DNA from: Methanocorpusculum sp.
GTDB lineage: Archaea > Halobacteriota > Methanomicrobia > Methanomicrobiales > Methanocorpusculaceae
Direction: 5' to 3'
Assembly: GCA_029987025.1 (NCBI GenBank)
Contig: DALTWQ010000028.1
Coordinates: forward strand, 1 to 14,260
DNA: 14,260 nucleotides
The notes below the pieces were generated by a model, which did not search any database, was not told the origin of the DNA, and was given only the letters and a program-made list of their open reading frames with translations. A program made the translations under genes and the position numbers. Every line of letters begins with the position of its first letter. Position 1 is the stretch's first letter. Shown here one piece after another: positions 6,272-13,993 of the stretch.

Positions 6272-7450
6272 TTATGAACCCTCACAGCGGGTATCATATT
6301 TGTCATTCAGCACATTTTCCTCGACAATCCTGCCTTCTTCAACGATAACGTCAGGCCAGATACGGGTTCCTGAGTGGACCGTAATACCGCCGCGAAGAAC
6401 ACAGCGCGGACCGATAACCGTGTTGTGTTCAATGGAACAGTTGTCTCCGATAGTGGTGTTGATATCTACTATCGAACCGGAAATCGTAGAGTTTGCACCG
6501 ATAACTGCTCCGTTGTAAATTGAGGAGGAGAATATTTTTGCATTGTTCTTCACAATACAGTTGTCCCCGATACTGGTGTACGGACCGATTAAAACATTTT
6601 CTCCGATAACAACCCCGTTTCCGAAAAGAACCGGACCGACAACACGGCTTCCTGCACCGAGAGTAATACCATCACCGAAAGAAACAGGACCTGTAACCTG
6701 CGCATCCTTGATATTAACACTTCCAAGCATACTGGACGAGATATTCTCCTGCAACTTCCACTTTTCAGCAGCACGAAGCATGGCAGGATTTCCGACATCC
6801 GTCCAGTTTCCGTGGGCAAGCCAGCCGTTAATCTGAAGACCGCGCTGCATCATAAGCGGGAACAAATCCTTTGCAAAGTCAAACTTAGTGTTTTCTGGAA
6901 TCATCTGGAAAATAACCGGGTCGCAGACATAAATACCCGTACTTGCAAGATTCGAGAAAATCTCTCCGGGGTGCGGTTTTTCCTTGAAACGGTGAATACG
7001 AAGGTTTGCATCAAGTTCTGCAATACCGAACTCACGCGGATCTTCAATACTCATAAGACCGATAGAAACCACAGCAGATGAGTTCATGTGGGCACGGTAG
7101 AACTCAAGGAGATTTAAATCAGTCATATGGTCGCCGCCTACAACAAGGAACGGCGCATCTTCAAGATACTTCTGCGCATTCTTAACAGAACCGGCAGTGC
7201 CAAGTTTCGTCTCCTCAGAGACATAGGTAATATTTGCGCCGTAAAGAGAACCGTCTCCCAGGGCTTTCTGAATATCATCACCAAGATATCCGATAGTTAT
7301 TACAATATCAGTAAATCCGAGGTTTGCAAGGTGCCTTACCAGATGCTCAATCGAGGGACGATTGGCAATCGGAATACACGGTTTCGGGCGTTCGAAGGTT
7401 AAGGGGCGAAGCCGTGTCCCCTCTCCACCACACATAATACAGGCTTTCAT
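6272..7450 (-). CDS. Sugar-1-phosphate nucleotidylyltransferase with left-handed beta-helix domain
   Basis: This enzyme joins an NTP and a sugar 1-phosphate to form an NDP-sugar, a precursor for glycans or surface polymers. The 392 residues begin with the nucleotidyltransferase domain (1 to about 235): GGEGTRLRPLTFERPKP at 8-24 with the catalytic Arg and Lys, LGTAGS at 83-88, GGDHMTD at 105-111 and FKEKP at 155-159. The metal ligand is probably D218 in NWTDVGNP. From about 245 to 370 the sequence has the hexapeptide pattern of a left-handed beta-helix (IGENVLIGPYTSIGDN at 282-297). The arrangement resembles GDP-mannose pyrophosphorylases and GlmU-like proteins, and the substrate cannot be fixed from sequence. 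The ATG at 7450 is immediately before the core. No RBS is seen; a 13-base inverted repeat AAAGATTATCTTT (7476-7488) about 32 bases upstream may contain its TATA element. It lies 53 bases after the ligase gene. Confidence 0.9.
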   Translation of the reverse strand: MKACIMCGGEGTRLRPLTFERPKPCIPIANRPSIEHLVRHLANLGFTDIVITIGYLGDDIQKALGDGSLYGANITYVSEETKLGTAGSVKNAQKYLEDAPFLVVGGDHMTDLNLLEFYRAHMNSSAVVSIGLMSIEDPREFGIAELDANLRIHRFKEKPHPGEIFSNLASTGIYVCDPVIFQMIPENTKFDFAKDLFPLMMQRGLQINGWLAHGNWTDVGNPAMLRAAEKWKLQENISSSMLGSVNIKDAQVTGPVSFGDGITLGAGSRVVGPVLFGNGVVIGENVLIGPYTSIGDNCIVKNNAKIFSSSIYNGAVIGANSTISGSIVDINTTIGDNCSIEHNTVIGPRCVLRGGITVHSGTRIWPDVIVEEGRIVEENVLNDKYDTRCEGS

Positions 7451-7475
7451 AGTTAGTATCTATTGTTTAAATCTG

Positions 7476-7488
7476 AAAGATTATCTTT
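7476..7488 (-). promoter_or_regulatory. Possible promoter/inverted repeat before the nucleotidylyltransferase
   Basis: AAAGAT-T-ATCTTT is a perfect 6+1+6 inverted repeat in the 53-base gap after the ligase gene. Its centre is about 32 bases before the ATG at 7450, where a TATA box would be expected, and it is preceded on the minus strand by a purine-rich GGAAAA that could be a BRE. A second AT-rich element, ATTTAAAC (7472-7465), is too close to the ATG for a standard promoter. Weak evidence. Confidence 0.3.
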
Positions 7489-7503
7489 TTTCCTCTAAGA
7501 ACA

Positions 7504-8307
7504 TTATCTTCTTCTAAGTTCATCCTGCTCAACCAGAAACTCAGCGAGCAGACGCGGGATAGGAGCTGTCATACAATGCCAGTTCGGTGTACCGTTGACC
7601 TCAAGGCAGGTATATCCGCCGTCTTCAAGCGGAAGAAGATCAACACCGCAATAGTCGGCTTCAACAGCCCGTGCAGCAGCTTCTGCCGCTTCTGCCATCT
7701 CCTTCGGAATCTCAATAGCAGTGCCGCAACCACCCTGATGAATATTGTGCGTTAAGTGGTCAGACACACGCTGAATGGCTCCGACTGCTTTGTTTCCGAT
7801 AACAAAGATACGGAAATCCCTGTCATTTTTCACATACTCCTGCACATAATACGGCGGCTCTTCAGTGATTTCATCAACTGACTTAAACATGTAGATGCCG
7901 TTCCCGTCAAAACCGTAAACCGGCTTGTAAACTGCACGGCCGCCGTGAGCATCTGCAAACTTCTGCACAACTGCCTTGTCATTTGTAAAGCAGGTTGCAG
8001 GACTTGGAGCTCCGATGTTAAATAGACGGGCTGTTGTTACCACCTTGCTTGCACAGGTTGCAATGGCTTTCGTGGAATTAATCACACGGTTCTCCATCTC
8101 AAGAGCCTGAAGAAGTTCAAACTGCACACCATCCTGTTTGATGCCGCATGCCCAGATAACAGCATCCTCAACAGGAAGATTAAACGGATCTACAGAAGAT
8201 AAGTCAAGAACCTTGTATGACTCACCCATCTTTGTTAATGCATCCATCACCATAGCAGTAGAATTATCTGTTTTGGTGTCCGTCGGTTTCGGAATAATAT
8301 AAATCAT
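7504..8307 (-). CDS. RimK-like ATP-grasp ligase, probably a cofactor glutamate ligase (MptN/CofF type)
   Basis: The protein has an ATP-grasp fold of the RimK family. In methanogens such enzymes add alpha-linked glutamate to tetrahydromethanopterin (MptN) or to coenzyme F420 (CofF). Numbered from the ATG at 8316 (270 residues), motifs are VINSTKAI at 78-85, the nucleotide-binding YKPVYGFDGNG at 130-140, YYVQEYV at 156-162, DFRIFVIG at 167-174 and HNIHQGG at 190-196. The metal site is probably D226 (GVDLLPL), E239 and N241 (LEVNGTP). The substrate cannot be decided from sequence; MptN is my first choice and CofF the alternative. I prefer the ATG at 8307, directly before the first beta strand (MIYIIPKP), because a weak TATA-like TTATCC is centred about 31 bases upstream; the ATG at 8316 adds three residues. 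It diverges from serA and may read into the nucleotidylyltransferase. Confidence 0.85.
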   Translation of the reverse strand: MIYIIPKPTDTKTDNSTAMVMDALTKMGESYKVLDLSSVDPFNLPVEDAVIWACGIKQDGVQFELLQALEMENRVINSTKAIATCASKVVTTARLFNIGAPSPATCFTNDKAVVQKFADAHGGRAVYKPVYGFDGNGIYMFKSVDEITEEPPYYVQEYVKNDRDFRIFVIGNKAVGAIQRVSDHLTHNIHQGGCGTAIEIPKEMAEAAEAAARAVEADYCGVDLLPLEDGGYTCLEVNGTPNWHCMTAPIPRLLAEFLVEQDELRRR

Positions 8308-8417
8308 AATTACCATTCTCTTTGACGCAGAGAGGGATAAGTGTTCGTATGATGCTGCCGCATATCCCGAAAATCACGCCGTTTTCAGGCAGAATCATCC
8401 CTATAGATTAGATGACT

Positions 8418-8424
8418 CTATATG
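8418..8424 (+). promoter_or_regulatory. TATA-like box of serA
   Basis: CTATATG is centred about 33 bases before the GTG at 8454, predicting a start of transcription near 8447 and a leader of only a few bases. An in-frame ATG at 8412 lies upstream of this box, so it would not be in the mRNA. Confidence 0.45.
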
Positions 8425-8453
8425 AGAGTAAAGCATATACTATACAGATTATC

Positions 8454-10040
8454 GTGACCTTCAAAGTACTTGTCTCCGACCCCCTCGCAGTTGAGGGTGT
8501 CGCCATCCTTAAAAACTTCTGCGAAGTCGATGAAAAGACTGACCTCTCGGAAGATGAACTGGTAAAGATTATCGGCAACTATGATGCACTGCTTGTCCGC
8601 TCCGGAACCCAGGTTACTGCCAGAATTATCGAAGCAGCAGACAAGATGAAATACATCGGACGCGCAGGTGTAGGCGTTGACAATATTGATACAGATGCAG
8701 CAACAAAGAAAGGAATCATCGTTTCAAACGCACCTGAAGGAAATACGCTCGCCGCAACAGAACACACCATCGGTATGATGATGGCCTTGGCCCGCAACAT
8801 CCCGCAGGCAACCGCCTCCTTAAAGAAAGGAGAGTGGAAACGCTCAAAGTTCATGGGCAACGAAATGAACGGCAAAGTCCTCGGTGTTGTCGGATTCGGC
8901 AGAATCGGACGTGAAGTTGCAAAACGTGCACAGGCACTTGCAATGACTGTTATCGCCTACGACCCGTTCATCCCGGCAGAAGTAGGGGCAGCTATGGGTG
9001 TTGAGATGATGTCTGTTGCAGAACTTTTCACCAAAGCAGATGTAATTACCGTTCACACCCCGCTTATCCCCTCAACCACCCACATGGTCAATGCAGAATC
9101 CATCAAGACCATGAAAGACGGTGTGCGCATCATCAACTGTGCAAGAGGAGGCATTATCGACGAGAAAGCACTCTACGATGCACTTGTCTCCGGCAAAGTT
9201 GCAGGAGCTGCCCTTGATGTCTTTGAGATAGAACCGCCGACAGACTCACCGCTCCTTAAACTTGACAATGTAATTGTTACCCCGCACCTTGGTGCATCCA
9301 CCGTTGAAGCACAGAAGAACGTTGCAATTTCTGTTGCACACCAGTGCATTGATGTGTTACAGGGCGGCTCTGCAAAGAGCGCTGTAAACGCACCGCTTGT
9401 AGCGCCCGAACTGCGCGCAAAAGTTGACGCATACGCAGAACTTGCAGAAAAGATGGGACTTCTTGCAACCCAGATTGCAGACGCACCGATTACTGAAGCA
9501 GAATTCGCATACTTAGGTGAGGCTGCAGACTTAAAGCAGAACCTCAAATACGTCACCCGCCTCGGTGTCAAAGGACTCTTATCCAGCATCCTTCACGAAC
9601 CGATTAACATTGTAAACGCTGAGTTCGTTGCAAAGGAACGCGGCATGAACATTGTGGAAAAGACCTCCGGCGAAGCAGGAGAATACAAGTCCCTGATTAC
9701 CTTAACCGTCACTACTAAAGGAGGTCAGAACAAAATCTCCGGCATGGTTTCCAAAGAGAACGGTGCACGCATCATCTCCATCGGCAAATACAAGACCGAC
9801 CTCAAAGCAGCAGGAAACATCATTCTTGCAGACCACGTCAACCGCCCGGGCATCATCGGTATTGTCGGAACCATTCTCGGTAAAAACAATGTCAACATCT
9901 CCAGCATGCAGGTCGGAGGTGCTGACGTCGGAACAGACTCACTGATGATTCTCGCTGTTGACACCATCGTAACCCCGGATGTTATGAAACAGGTCGCAGG
10001 AGCAGACGGCATTACCTCTGCAAAGTTTGTACAGTTATAA
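8454..10040 (+). CDS. serA: D-3-phosphoglycerate dehydrogenase SerA
   Basis: SerA oxidises 3-phosphoglycerate to 3-phosphohydroxypyruvate with NAD, the first step of serine synthesis. From the GTG at 8454 the protein has 528 residues and begins MTFKVLVSDPLA, as archaeal SerA proteins do. The NAD-binding core has VGFGRIGRE (146-154) and the NAD-ribose Asp at D170. Catalytic residues are R231 (NCARGG), E260 (FEIEPP) and H278 (TPHLGAST). An intervening substrate-binding-type domain spans about 310-445, and a C-terminal ACT domain (about 455-528; HVNRPGIIGIVG) is the usual site of serine feedback control. The longer frame from ATG 8412 adds 14 residues of no family resemblance and would begin upstream of the predicted TATA box. 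It stands alone and diverges from the ligase gene. A seven-T run follows the stop. Confidence 0.96.
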   Translation: MTFKVLVSDPLAVEGVAILKNFCEVDEKTDLSEDELVKIIGNYDALLVRSGTQVTARIIEAADKMKYIGRAGVGVDNIDTDAATKKGIIVSNAPEGNTLAATEHTIGMMMALARNIPQATASLKKGEWKRSKFMGNEMNGKVLGVVGFGRIGREVAKRAQALAMTVIAYDPFIPAEVGAAMGVEMMSVAELFTKADVITVHTPLIPSTTHMVNAESIKTMKDGVRIINCARGGIIDEKALYDALVSGKVAGAALDVFEIEPPTDSPLLKLDNVIVTPHLGASTVEAQKNVAISVAHQCIDVLQGGSAKSAVNAPLVAPELRAKVDAYAELAEKMGLLATQIADAPITEAEFAYLGEAADLKQNLKYVTRLGVKGLLSSILHEPINIVNAEFVAKERGMNIVEKTSGEAGEYKSLITLTVTTKGGQNKISGMVSKENGARIISIGKYKTDLKAAGNIILADHVNRPGIIGIVGTILGKNNVNISSMQVGGADVGTDSLMILAVDTIVTPDVMKQVAGADGITSAKFVQL

Positions 10041-10045
10041 GAATA

Positions 10046-10065
10046 AAAAAAATACAACTTTTTTT
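10046..10065 (+). terminator. A7/T7 terminator after serA
   Basis: Seven A (10046-10052) and seven T (10059-10065) flank TACAAC, 5 to 25 bases past the serA stop. The T-run alone is a typical archaeal termination signal; the A-T pairing would add a weak stem. Confidence 0.6.
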
Positions 10066-10105
10066 GGAGTAATACCCCATCAATAAAGAGTTTTAATTGA
10101 AAATC

Positions 10106-10127
10106 AAAAGAGTGTATTTACTCTTTT
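10106..10127 (-). terminator. Hairpin overlapping the thiI stop codon
   Basis: AAAAGAGT (10106-10113) pairs perfectly with ACTCTTTT (10120-10127) around a 6-base loop. The loop and stem include the thiI stop codon (10120-10118). On the minus strand the stem ends in TTTT and is followed by GATTTTC and further AT-rich sequence, so it probably ends the thpR-cca-larE-thiI transcript. Confidence 0.55.
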
Positions 10128-11311
10128 CTTCGCTCTTTCTGATAAATCTCCCCGTTCTTTGCAACCCAGAGCTCAGCAGATTCTGCAGCCTCTGACACAA
10201 GCGCCTCAACATCCAGTTTGGATTCCTCAGCAGAAATCAACTCACAATCAGACCTGGTTGCAGGTTTTATCGGAACAGCCCTGCAGGACGTGTCCCCTGC
10301 AGACTCATGAAATGTTCCGATACGCCGTGAAATAGCAACAATCTCTTCCTTATCATACGTCAGAAGCGGACGTAATACCGGTAAATCTGATGAAGCAGTA
10401 ATCACCCGCATATTCTGAAGCGTCTGACTTGCAACCTGCCCGATATTTTCTCCTGTGACAACCGCCTCCAGCCGGTTCTTCTTTGCAATATACTCTGCAG
10501 CTCTAATCATAAACCGCTTACAGAAAAGACAGGTATAATGGCGGTCGCAGTGCTCACGCATTGCCGAAAGGAACGGCTCGACATTAACAATCCAGAGTGG
10601 AAACGCACGCCCCGGGCACCAGAGAGATAAAAGTCTGGCATTATCCTTCGCCAGATTCTTCGAAGCACTGCCGGCAAAACTTCCCGAATCTGCAAACACC
10701 CCGCTCATAGTAACCCCGCGGCGCATCATAAGCCATGCAGCAACCGGAGAGTCAATACCTGCAGAAAGCAGAACCGCAGCACGACCGGCAGTTCCGAGCG
10801 GAAGACCGCCCTGCCCTGCAATACGTTCATCATAGACAATACCGCCGAACTCACGTGCCTCAACAAAAATCTCGTACTCGGGATTATCAAGGTCAACAAC
10901 AAAATCCGGAATCTCATCCCATATTCTGTCAGCAACAAACGCGGCAAGCTGCTGACTGGTAAACCCTTCAACAAACTGCCGGCGCGCACGAACTGCAAAA
11001 CGCATCCCAGCACGGAGATGCTCTTTAGCAAGAGATACAGCAGCTGCTGCAATCGACTCAGGAGTGTTTTCCGAAAGAAGACACTTTGAAACATCAACAG
11101 CACCAAACACCCTCGAAACAACAGCCGCAATCTTATCTGCATCCCCATAAATAAGAATCCTTCCGCGGAAGACCTCGATTTTGCCCGGAACTTCTGCGGC
11201 TTCTAAGGCAGACTTCAGATTTGTTATCAGCGTTTTTATGAACTGACGTTTTACCGGCTCCGACTTAAGCCACAGCTCGCCGACACGAATCATTACTGCT
11301 TCTTTATCCAT
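10118..11311 (-). CDS. thiI: tRNA 4-thiouridine synthase ThiI, archaeal Fe-S type
   Basis: ThiI activates U8 of tRNA with ATP and replaces its oxygen by sulfur to give 4-thiouridine. The 397 residues contain an N-terminal ferredoxin-like and THUMP RNA-binding region (about 1-170) and a PP-loop ATP pyrophosphatase domain from about 177, with the P-loop SAGIDSPVAAW at 183-193 and TGENIGQVASQTL at 286-298. The bacterial C-terminal rhodanese domain is absent. C261 and C264 (TCLFCKRF) plus C343 (TSCRAVP) match in position the CxxC plus third Cys reported to hold an Fe-S cluster in Methanococcus maripaludis ThiI. The start is ATG 11311, because a perfect GGAGG (11322-11318) lies 6 bases upstream; an alternative ATG at 11293 shares its A with the larE-like stop codon. 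It overlaps the larE-like gene by 19 bases and is last in the operon. Confidence 0.95.
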   Translation of the reverse strand: MDKEAVMIRVGELWLKSEPVKRQFIKTLITNLKSALEAAEVPGKIEVFRGRILIYGDADKIAAVVSRVFGAVDVSKCLLSENTPESIAAAAVSLAKEHLRAGMRFAVRARRQFVEGFTSQQLAAFVADRIWDEIPDFVVDLDNPEYEIFVEAREFGGIVYDERIAGQGGLPLGTAGRAAVLLSAGIDSPVAAWLMMRRGVTMSGVFADSGSFAGSASKNLAKDNARLLSLWCPGRAFPLWIVNVEPFLSAMREHCDRHYTCLFCKRFMIRAAEYIAKKNRLEAVVTGENIGQVASQTLQNMRVITASSDLPVLRPLLTYDKEEIVAISRRIGTFHESAGDTSCRAVPIKPATRSDCELISAEESKLDVEALVSEAAESAELWVAKNGEIYQKERRKE

Positions 11312-12036
11312 TCTGCACCTCCGCAGACGTATTTTTCAACGGACACGTTTTCTATCCCTATGATTGTTAGTTTCTCTTCAAAAAACTTTGCTGAATACCG
11401 TGAAACATCATCCGTTTCAACAACGGCTTCGTGCATATTTTTCAGACGGACACGAAGAATACCTGACACGCCCGCATCCCGCAGAATACCCTCAGCACGT
11501 TCAACAAGCGACAGCAGTTCTTTCGTAAGCGGCGTTCCGTAAGGAATCCGCGTTGCAAGACATGCCGAAGGCGGCGGTATCGGAATCCCGAAAGACGCTG
11601 CTGCATCACAAATATCCTTTTTTGAGACCGAAAGAAGCGGACTTTTTACACCTGCCTCCTGCAGTGCTGAAAGACCCGGACGGATGCCGTCATCCGCATT
11701 TGTCCCTTCAAATACTGCAGACAATCCAAGCTCTTCTGCACATGCCATAAGTGTTTCAGCCATCCGTCTTTTACAGAGATAACAGCGGCTTTCCTGATTC
11801 TTCATAATCTTTGAATCATCAAGCAGAGAAATGCGCAGAAGATGAAACGGAACATCTTCACGCTTTGCCGCCGCTTCTGCAGCACGAATATCCGACTCTG
11901 CGGTAAACTCAGAGACCACACATGCCGCATCTACGCGGATACCTGCCTCCATTGCCAGATGAAGAAGAACCGAACTGTCAACACCGCCGGAGAGTGCAAT
12001 GAGTGCCGATGAAACACCGCCGAAATCTGCGTTCAT
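11293..12036 (-). CDS. larE: LarE-family PP-loop ATP-dependent sulfurtransferase with three-Cys site
   Basis: The 247 residues match LarE-type ATP pyrophosphatases. LarE adenylates the carboxylates of pyridinium-3,5-biscarboxylic acid mononucleotide and inserts sulfur during synthesis of the nickel-pincer cofactor. The PP-loop is ALSGGVDSS (14-22). The family stretch EGTNADD (110-116) with RPGLSALQEAGVKSPL (119-134) follows. C85 and C88 (CYLCKRRM) and C159 (SACLATRIPYG) form the CxxC plus Cys set of LarE variants thought to use an Fe-S cluster, rather than sacrificing a single Cys as in Lactobacillus. No larA, larB or larC is in the window. The position between cca and thiI raises the possibility of a tRNA- or sulfur-relay role instead of the pincer cofactor; this is inference. 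ATG 12036 overlaps the cca stop as ATGA. Confidence 0.85.
   Translation of the reverse strand: MNADFGGVSSALIALSGGVDSSVLLHLAMEAGIRVDAACVVSEFTAESDIRAAEAAAKREDVPFHLLRISLLDDSKIMKNQESRCYLCKRRMAETLMACAEELGLSAVFEGTNADDGIRPGLSALQEAGVKSPLLSVSKKDICDAAASFGIPIPPPSACLATRIPYGTPLTKELLSLVERAEGILRDAGVSGILRVRLKNMHEAVVETDDVSRYSAKFFEEKLTIIGIENVSVEKYVCGGAEWIKKQ
11318..11322 (-). promoter_or_regulatory. Perfect Shine-Dalgarno site of thiI inside the larE-like gene
   Basis: GGAGG, 6 bases before the ATG at 11311, lies in codons for Cys-Gly-Gly near the end of the larE-like gene. It fixes the thiI start and permits re-initiation although the two reading frames overlap. Confidence 0.75.
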
Positions 12037-13424
12037 CTAAGTTTATCCCTCATCTTCCGGATGGATGAAGACGTTTTATAGAAAAATTCCGCAAGGAACG
12101 ATGCAAACTCTTCACTCCAGACCGACTCACCCGTGTGGACCTCATACCCTTCTTCAAGTGAAAGCCGGACATGTTTTCCAAGAGACCCTGATAAAACCTT
12201 CTTTGTATCATTGAGGAAATCAGATGCACACACATACTTTCTCGGAACCTCAGTGTACCATCTGCCGTCAGAAATCCACGGACCTGCAAACCCGTTCTCT
12301 TCGGCATACTTTGCGGTAAACTTCTCAGCGTTTTCTAAAACCCACACCGGAGGCCCTTCCCGAATAGAAAACGCAGGAAGAGAGTCAGCGGAAAGTTCAA
12401 ACAGAAGAATAGAGTTCTCTTTTCCCATCGAAAGGCCGGAACGAAGAACTGTAAACTCCGCTTCATTCAGCATAGAGGATATCGAATCCTCCGTCTTTCT
12501 AAGCTGCGGAACAACCGTCTCCTCGATGAAATCAGGAGTCTTAAAAACCATTGAGAGAAGTGCTGTTTTACGCTTTTTCAAAATACTGCAGAACTCATCA
12601 CGGGAAAAAGTCTGTTTCGGCTCAGGCGTGAAATACTGCATTGACGGATGCTGCAGATAGTCATGAGCCAAAACGATGAACCCGGCAAATTTTGTCATTG
12701 TAACAGCAGCTGCAACATTGCGGTCTTTGTCAGTCGGGTCTATCACTACAAAGGGTTCTGAGAAAAGTTTTGCTGCAGCCTTTTTATCAGAATAATATCC
12801 CTCGATATCAATTACCGTATGCGGACGAAATGCGGCGGCTGCTTCCAGCACGCCGGAAAATCCGCCGAAAGCAAGCGTTAAGAGTTCACAAAGATATCCG
12901 GAAAAACCTCCCGTCATATGGTTAGACCCGTAAACTCCTCCTGCTTTGCAGAACTGCTTGAGAAGAAGAACATCCTCACGCAGCGGCGCTATTTTATCCA
13001 TCAGATACCGAGTATGAAACGGCGTGCGGTCGACAGCACATTTCATTTCGGCAGTCGAACTTACCAGATAGCAGGGAACCAGATCAACATCAAACCCGTC
13101 GATTACTGCATTCAGATACGGATGCTCCGCATACATCTCTTCTGCTGTTCCGGAGAAGCGTTCTACAACAGCATATGCACAGGCAAGCCCTTTTTCACGC
13201 AGTTCTTCACGGGAAAGTTCCGGCGGAAACTGCATGAAAATATCAATATCTTTATCCCCCCGGACCCAGGTCCCGCGGGCAACAGAACCTGTCATCATCG
13301 CAGGAACACCTGCCGCGTCAGCCACTGCCGAAACAAGTTTTCTCCCCATCTCTGCAGCTGCATCCTCCTCCTCCTTTGAAGGAAGAATTGTCTTCAGAAC
13401 CGCTGTTTCGTATTCGTTTCTCAT
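12033..13424 (-). CDS. cca: Archaeal class I CCA-adding tRNA nucleotidyltransferase
   Basis: This enzyme adds or repairs the 3'-terminal CCA of tRNA without a nucleic acid template. The 463 residues begin with the polymerase-beta-like catalytic domain: TGSVARGTWVRGDKDIDIF at 45-63 supplies the GS motif and the two metal-binding Asp (D59, D61), and GFDVDLVPCYLV at 110-121 supplies the third carboxylate. LLLKQFCKAGGVYGSN (153-168) and TGGFSGYLCELL (171-182) are typical of the archaeal enzyme's central domain. The C-terminal part is the tRNA-binding region, less conserved. The length is slightly above the roughly 440 usual for the family. ATG 13424 overlaps the thpR stop as ATGA, and the stop overlaps the larE-like start in the same way, so translation is coupled throughout. 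The thpR-cca pairing is common in archaea. Confidence 0.96.
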   Translation of the reverse strand: MRNEYETAVLKTILPSKEEEDAAAEMGRKLVSAVADAAGVPAMMTGSVARGTWVRGDKDIDIFMQFPPELSREELREKGLACAYAVVERFSGTAEEMYAEHPYLNAVIDGFDVDLVPCYLVSSTAEMKCAVDRTPFHTRYLMDKIAPLREDVLLLKQFCKAGGVYGSNHMTGGFSGYLCELLTLAFGGFSGVLEAAAAFRPHTVIDIEGYYSDKKAAAKLFSEPFVVIDPTDKDRNVAAAVTMTKFAGFIVLAHDYLQHPSMQYFTPEPKQTFSRDEFCSILKKRKTALLSMVFKTPDFIEETVVPQLRKTEDSISSMLNEAEFTVLRSGLSMGKENSILLFELSADSLPAFSIREGPPVWVLENAEKFTAKYAEENGFAGPWISDGRWYTEVPRKYVCASDFLNDTKKVLSGSLGKHVRLSLEEGYEVHTGESVWSEEFASFLAEFFYKTSSSIRKMRDKLR

Positions 13425-13972
13425 AACTCTATCCGGTAAATTGTACTATATATTGGTCCTTTAGGGGTTAAAACACTCTTCTTTATGAGAAGTTCATGAA
13501 TATCGCAGCTCCCGAACTCACAGTCTTTTAACTCTGCAGTTTTCTGTCCCAGAAGCGGAGATGGTTCTTTAACGCGGGCCATAGTGATATGCGGAGAAAA
13601 CGGTTTATCCTCGCGGGAAAACCCGAGCCGCGACAGGCGCTTATCTATTTCTGCGGCAAGATTTGCTGACGCTCCGCAGTCATGCACCTCTGTTTTAATC
13701 ACACGCACCGGCCGGCCGAAAGTACTCACCTTCGAAGCAGTCAGAGTATAGCCGGGCTGCACACTGCCGATACCGGCAAGAGCCGTCTGAATTTTTGCAA
13801 GAGAAGACTCGGGAATCTCTCCCAGAAATTTCAGCGTGATATGCATCAGATCTGCAGAAACCAAAGACAGTCTTCCTGCACCGGTCAGTGCGGTACCCGC
13901 TTCTGCGATATTCTTCCGTATTTCTGCAGAAGGTTCAACTGCAATAAAAACCCGGACCAAGTTATATTTCAC
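13421..13972 (-). CDS. thpR: RNA 2',3'-cyclic phosphodiesterase ThpR (2H family)
   Basis: ThpR (formerly LigT) hydrolyses RNA 2',3'-cyclic phosphate ends to 2'-phosphates; in vitro, relatives can also join tRNA halves. The 183 residues carry the two HxT motifs that define 2H phosphoesterases, H44-I-T46 in MHITLKFLGE and H128-I-T130 in PHITMARVK, and the typical N-terminal RVFIAVEP. The length is normal for the family. The start is a GTG at 13972. No strong RBS is present, but a TATA-containing palindrome is centred about 28 bases upstream, so the mRNA may be leaderless with a GTG start. It is first in the operon with cca, the larE-like gene and thiI, and overlaps cca by 4 bases. Confidence 0.93.
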   Translation of the reverse strand: MKYNLVRVFIAVEPSAEIRKNIAEAGTALTGAGRLSLVSADLMHITLKFLGEIPESSLAKIQTALAGIGSVQPGYTLTASKVSTFGRPVRVIKTEVHDCGASANLAAEIDKRLSRLGFSREDKPFSPHITMARVKEPSPLLGQKTAELKDCEFGSCDIHELLIKKSVLTPKGPIYSTIYRIEL

Positions 13973-13993
13973 CTGAGAATATTATTTGACCGT

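Noticed and set aside
5923..6306. Minus-strand open frame of 127 codons over the end of carS
   Set aside because: It is antisense to carS and crosses the terminator region; its sequence has no family resemblance.
8317..8453. Possible RNA gene or riboswitch in the 137-base gap between the ligase gene and serA
   Set aside because: Only short imperfect repeats are present; no tRNA arms or conserved aptamer pattern, and the region is explained by two divergent promoters.
9173..9589. Minus-strand open frame of 138 codons within serA
   Set aside because: It is a shadow of serA codon usage (Ala/Ser-rich), with no promoter or RBS.
12133..12660. Plus-strand open frame of 175 codons inside cca
   Set aside because: It lies fully opposite the confidently identified cca gene, and the translation is Ser/Arg-rich without recognisable motifs.
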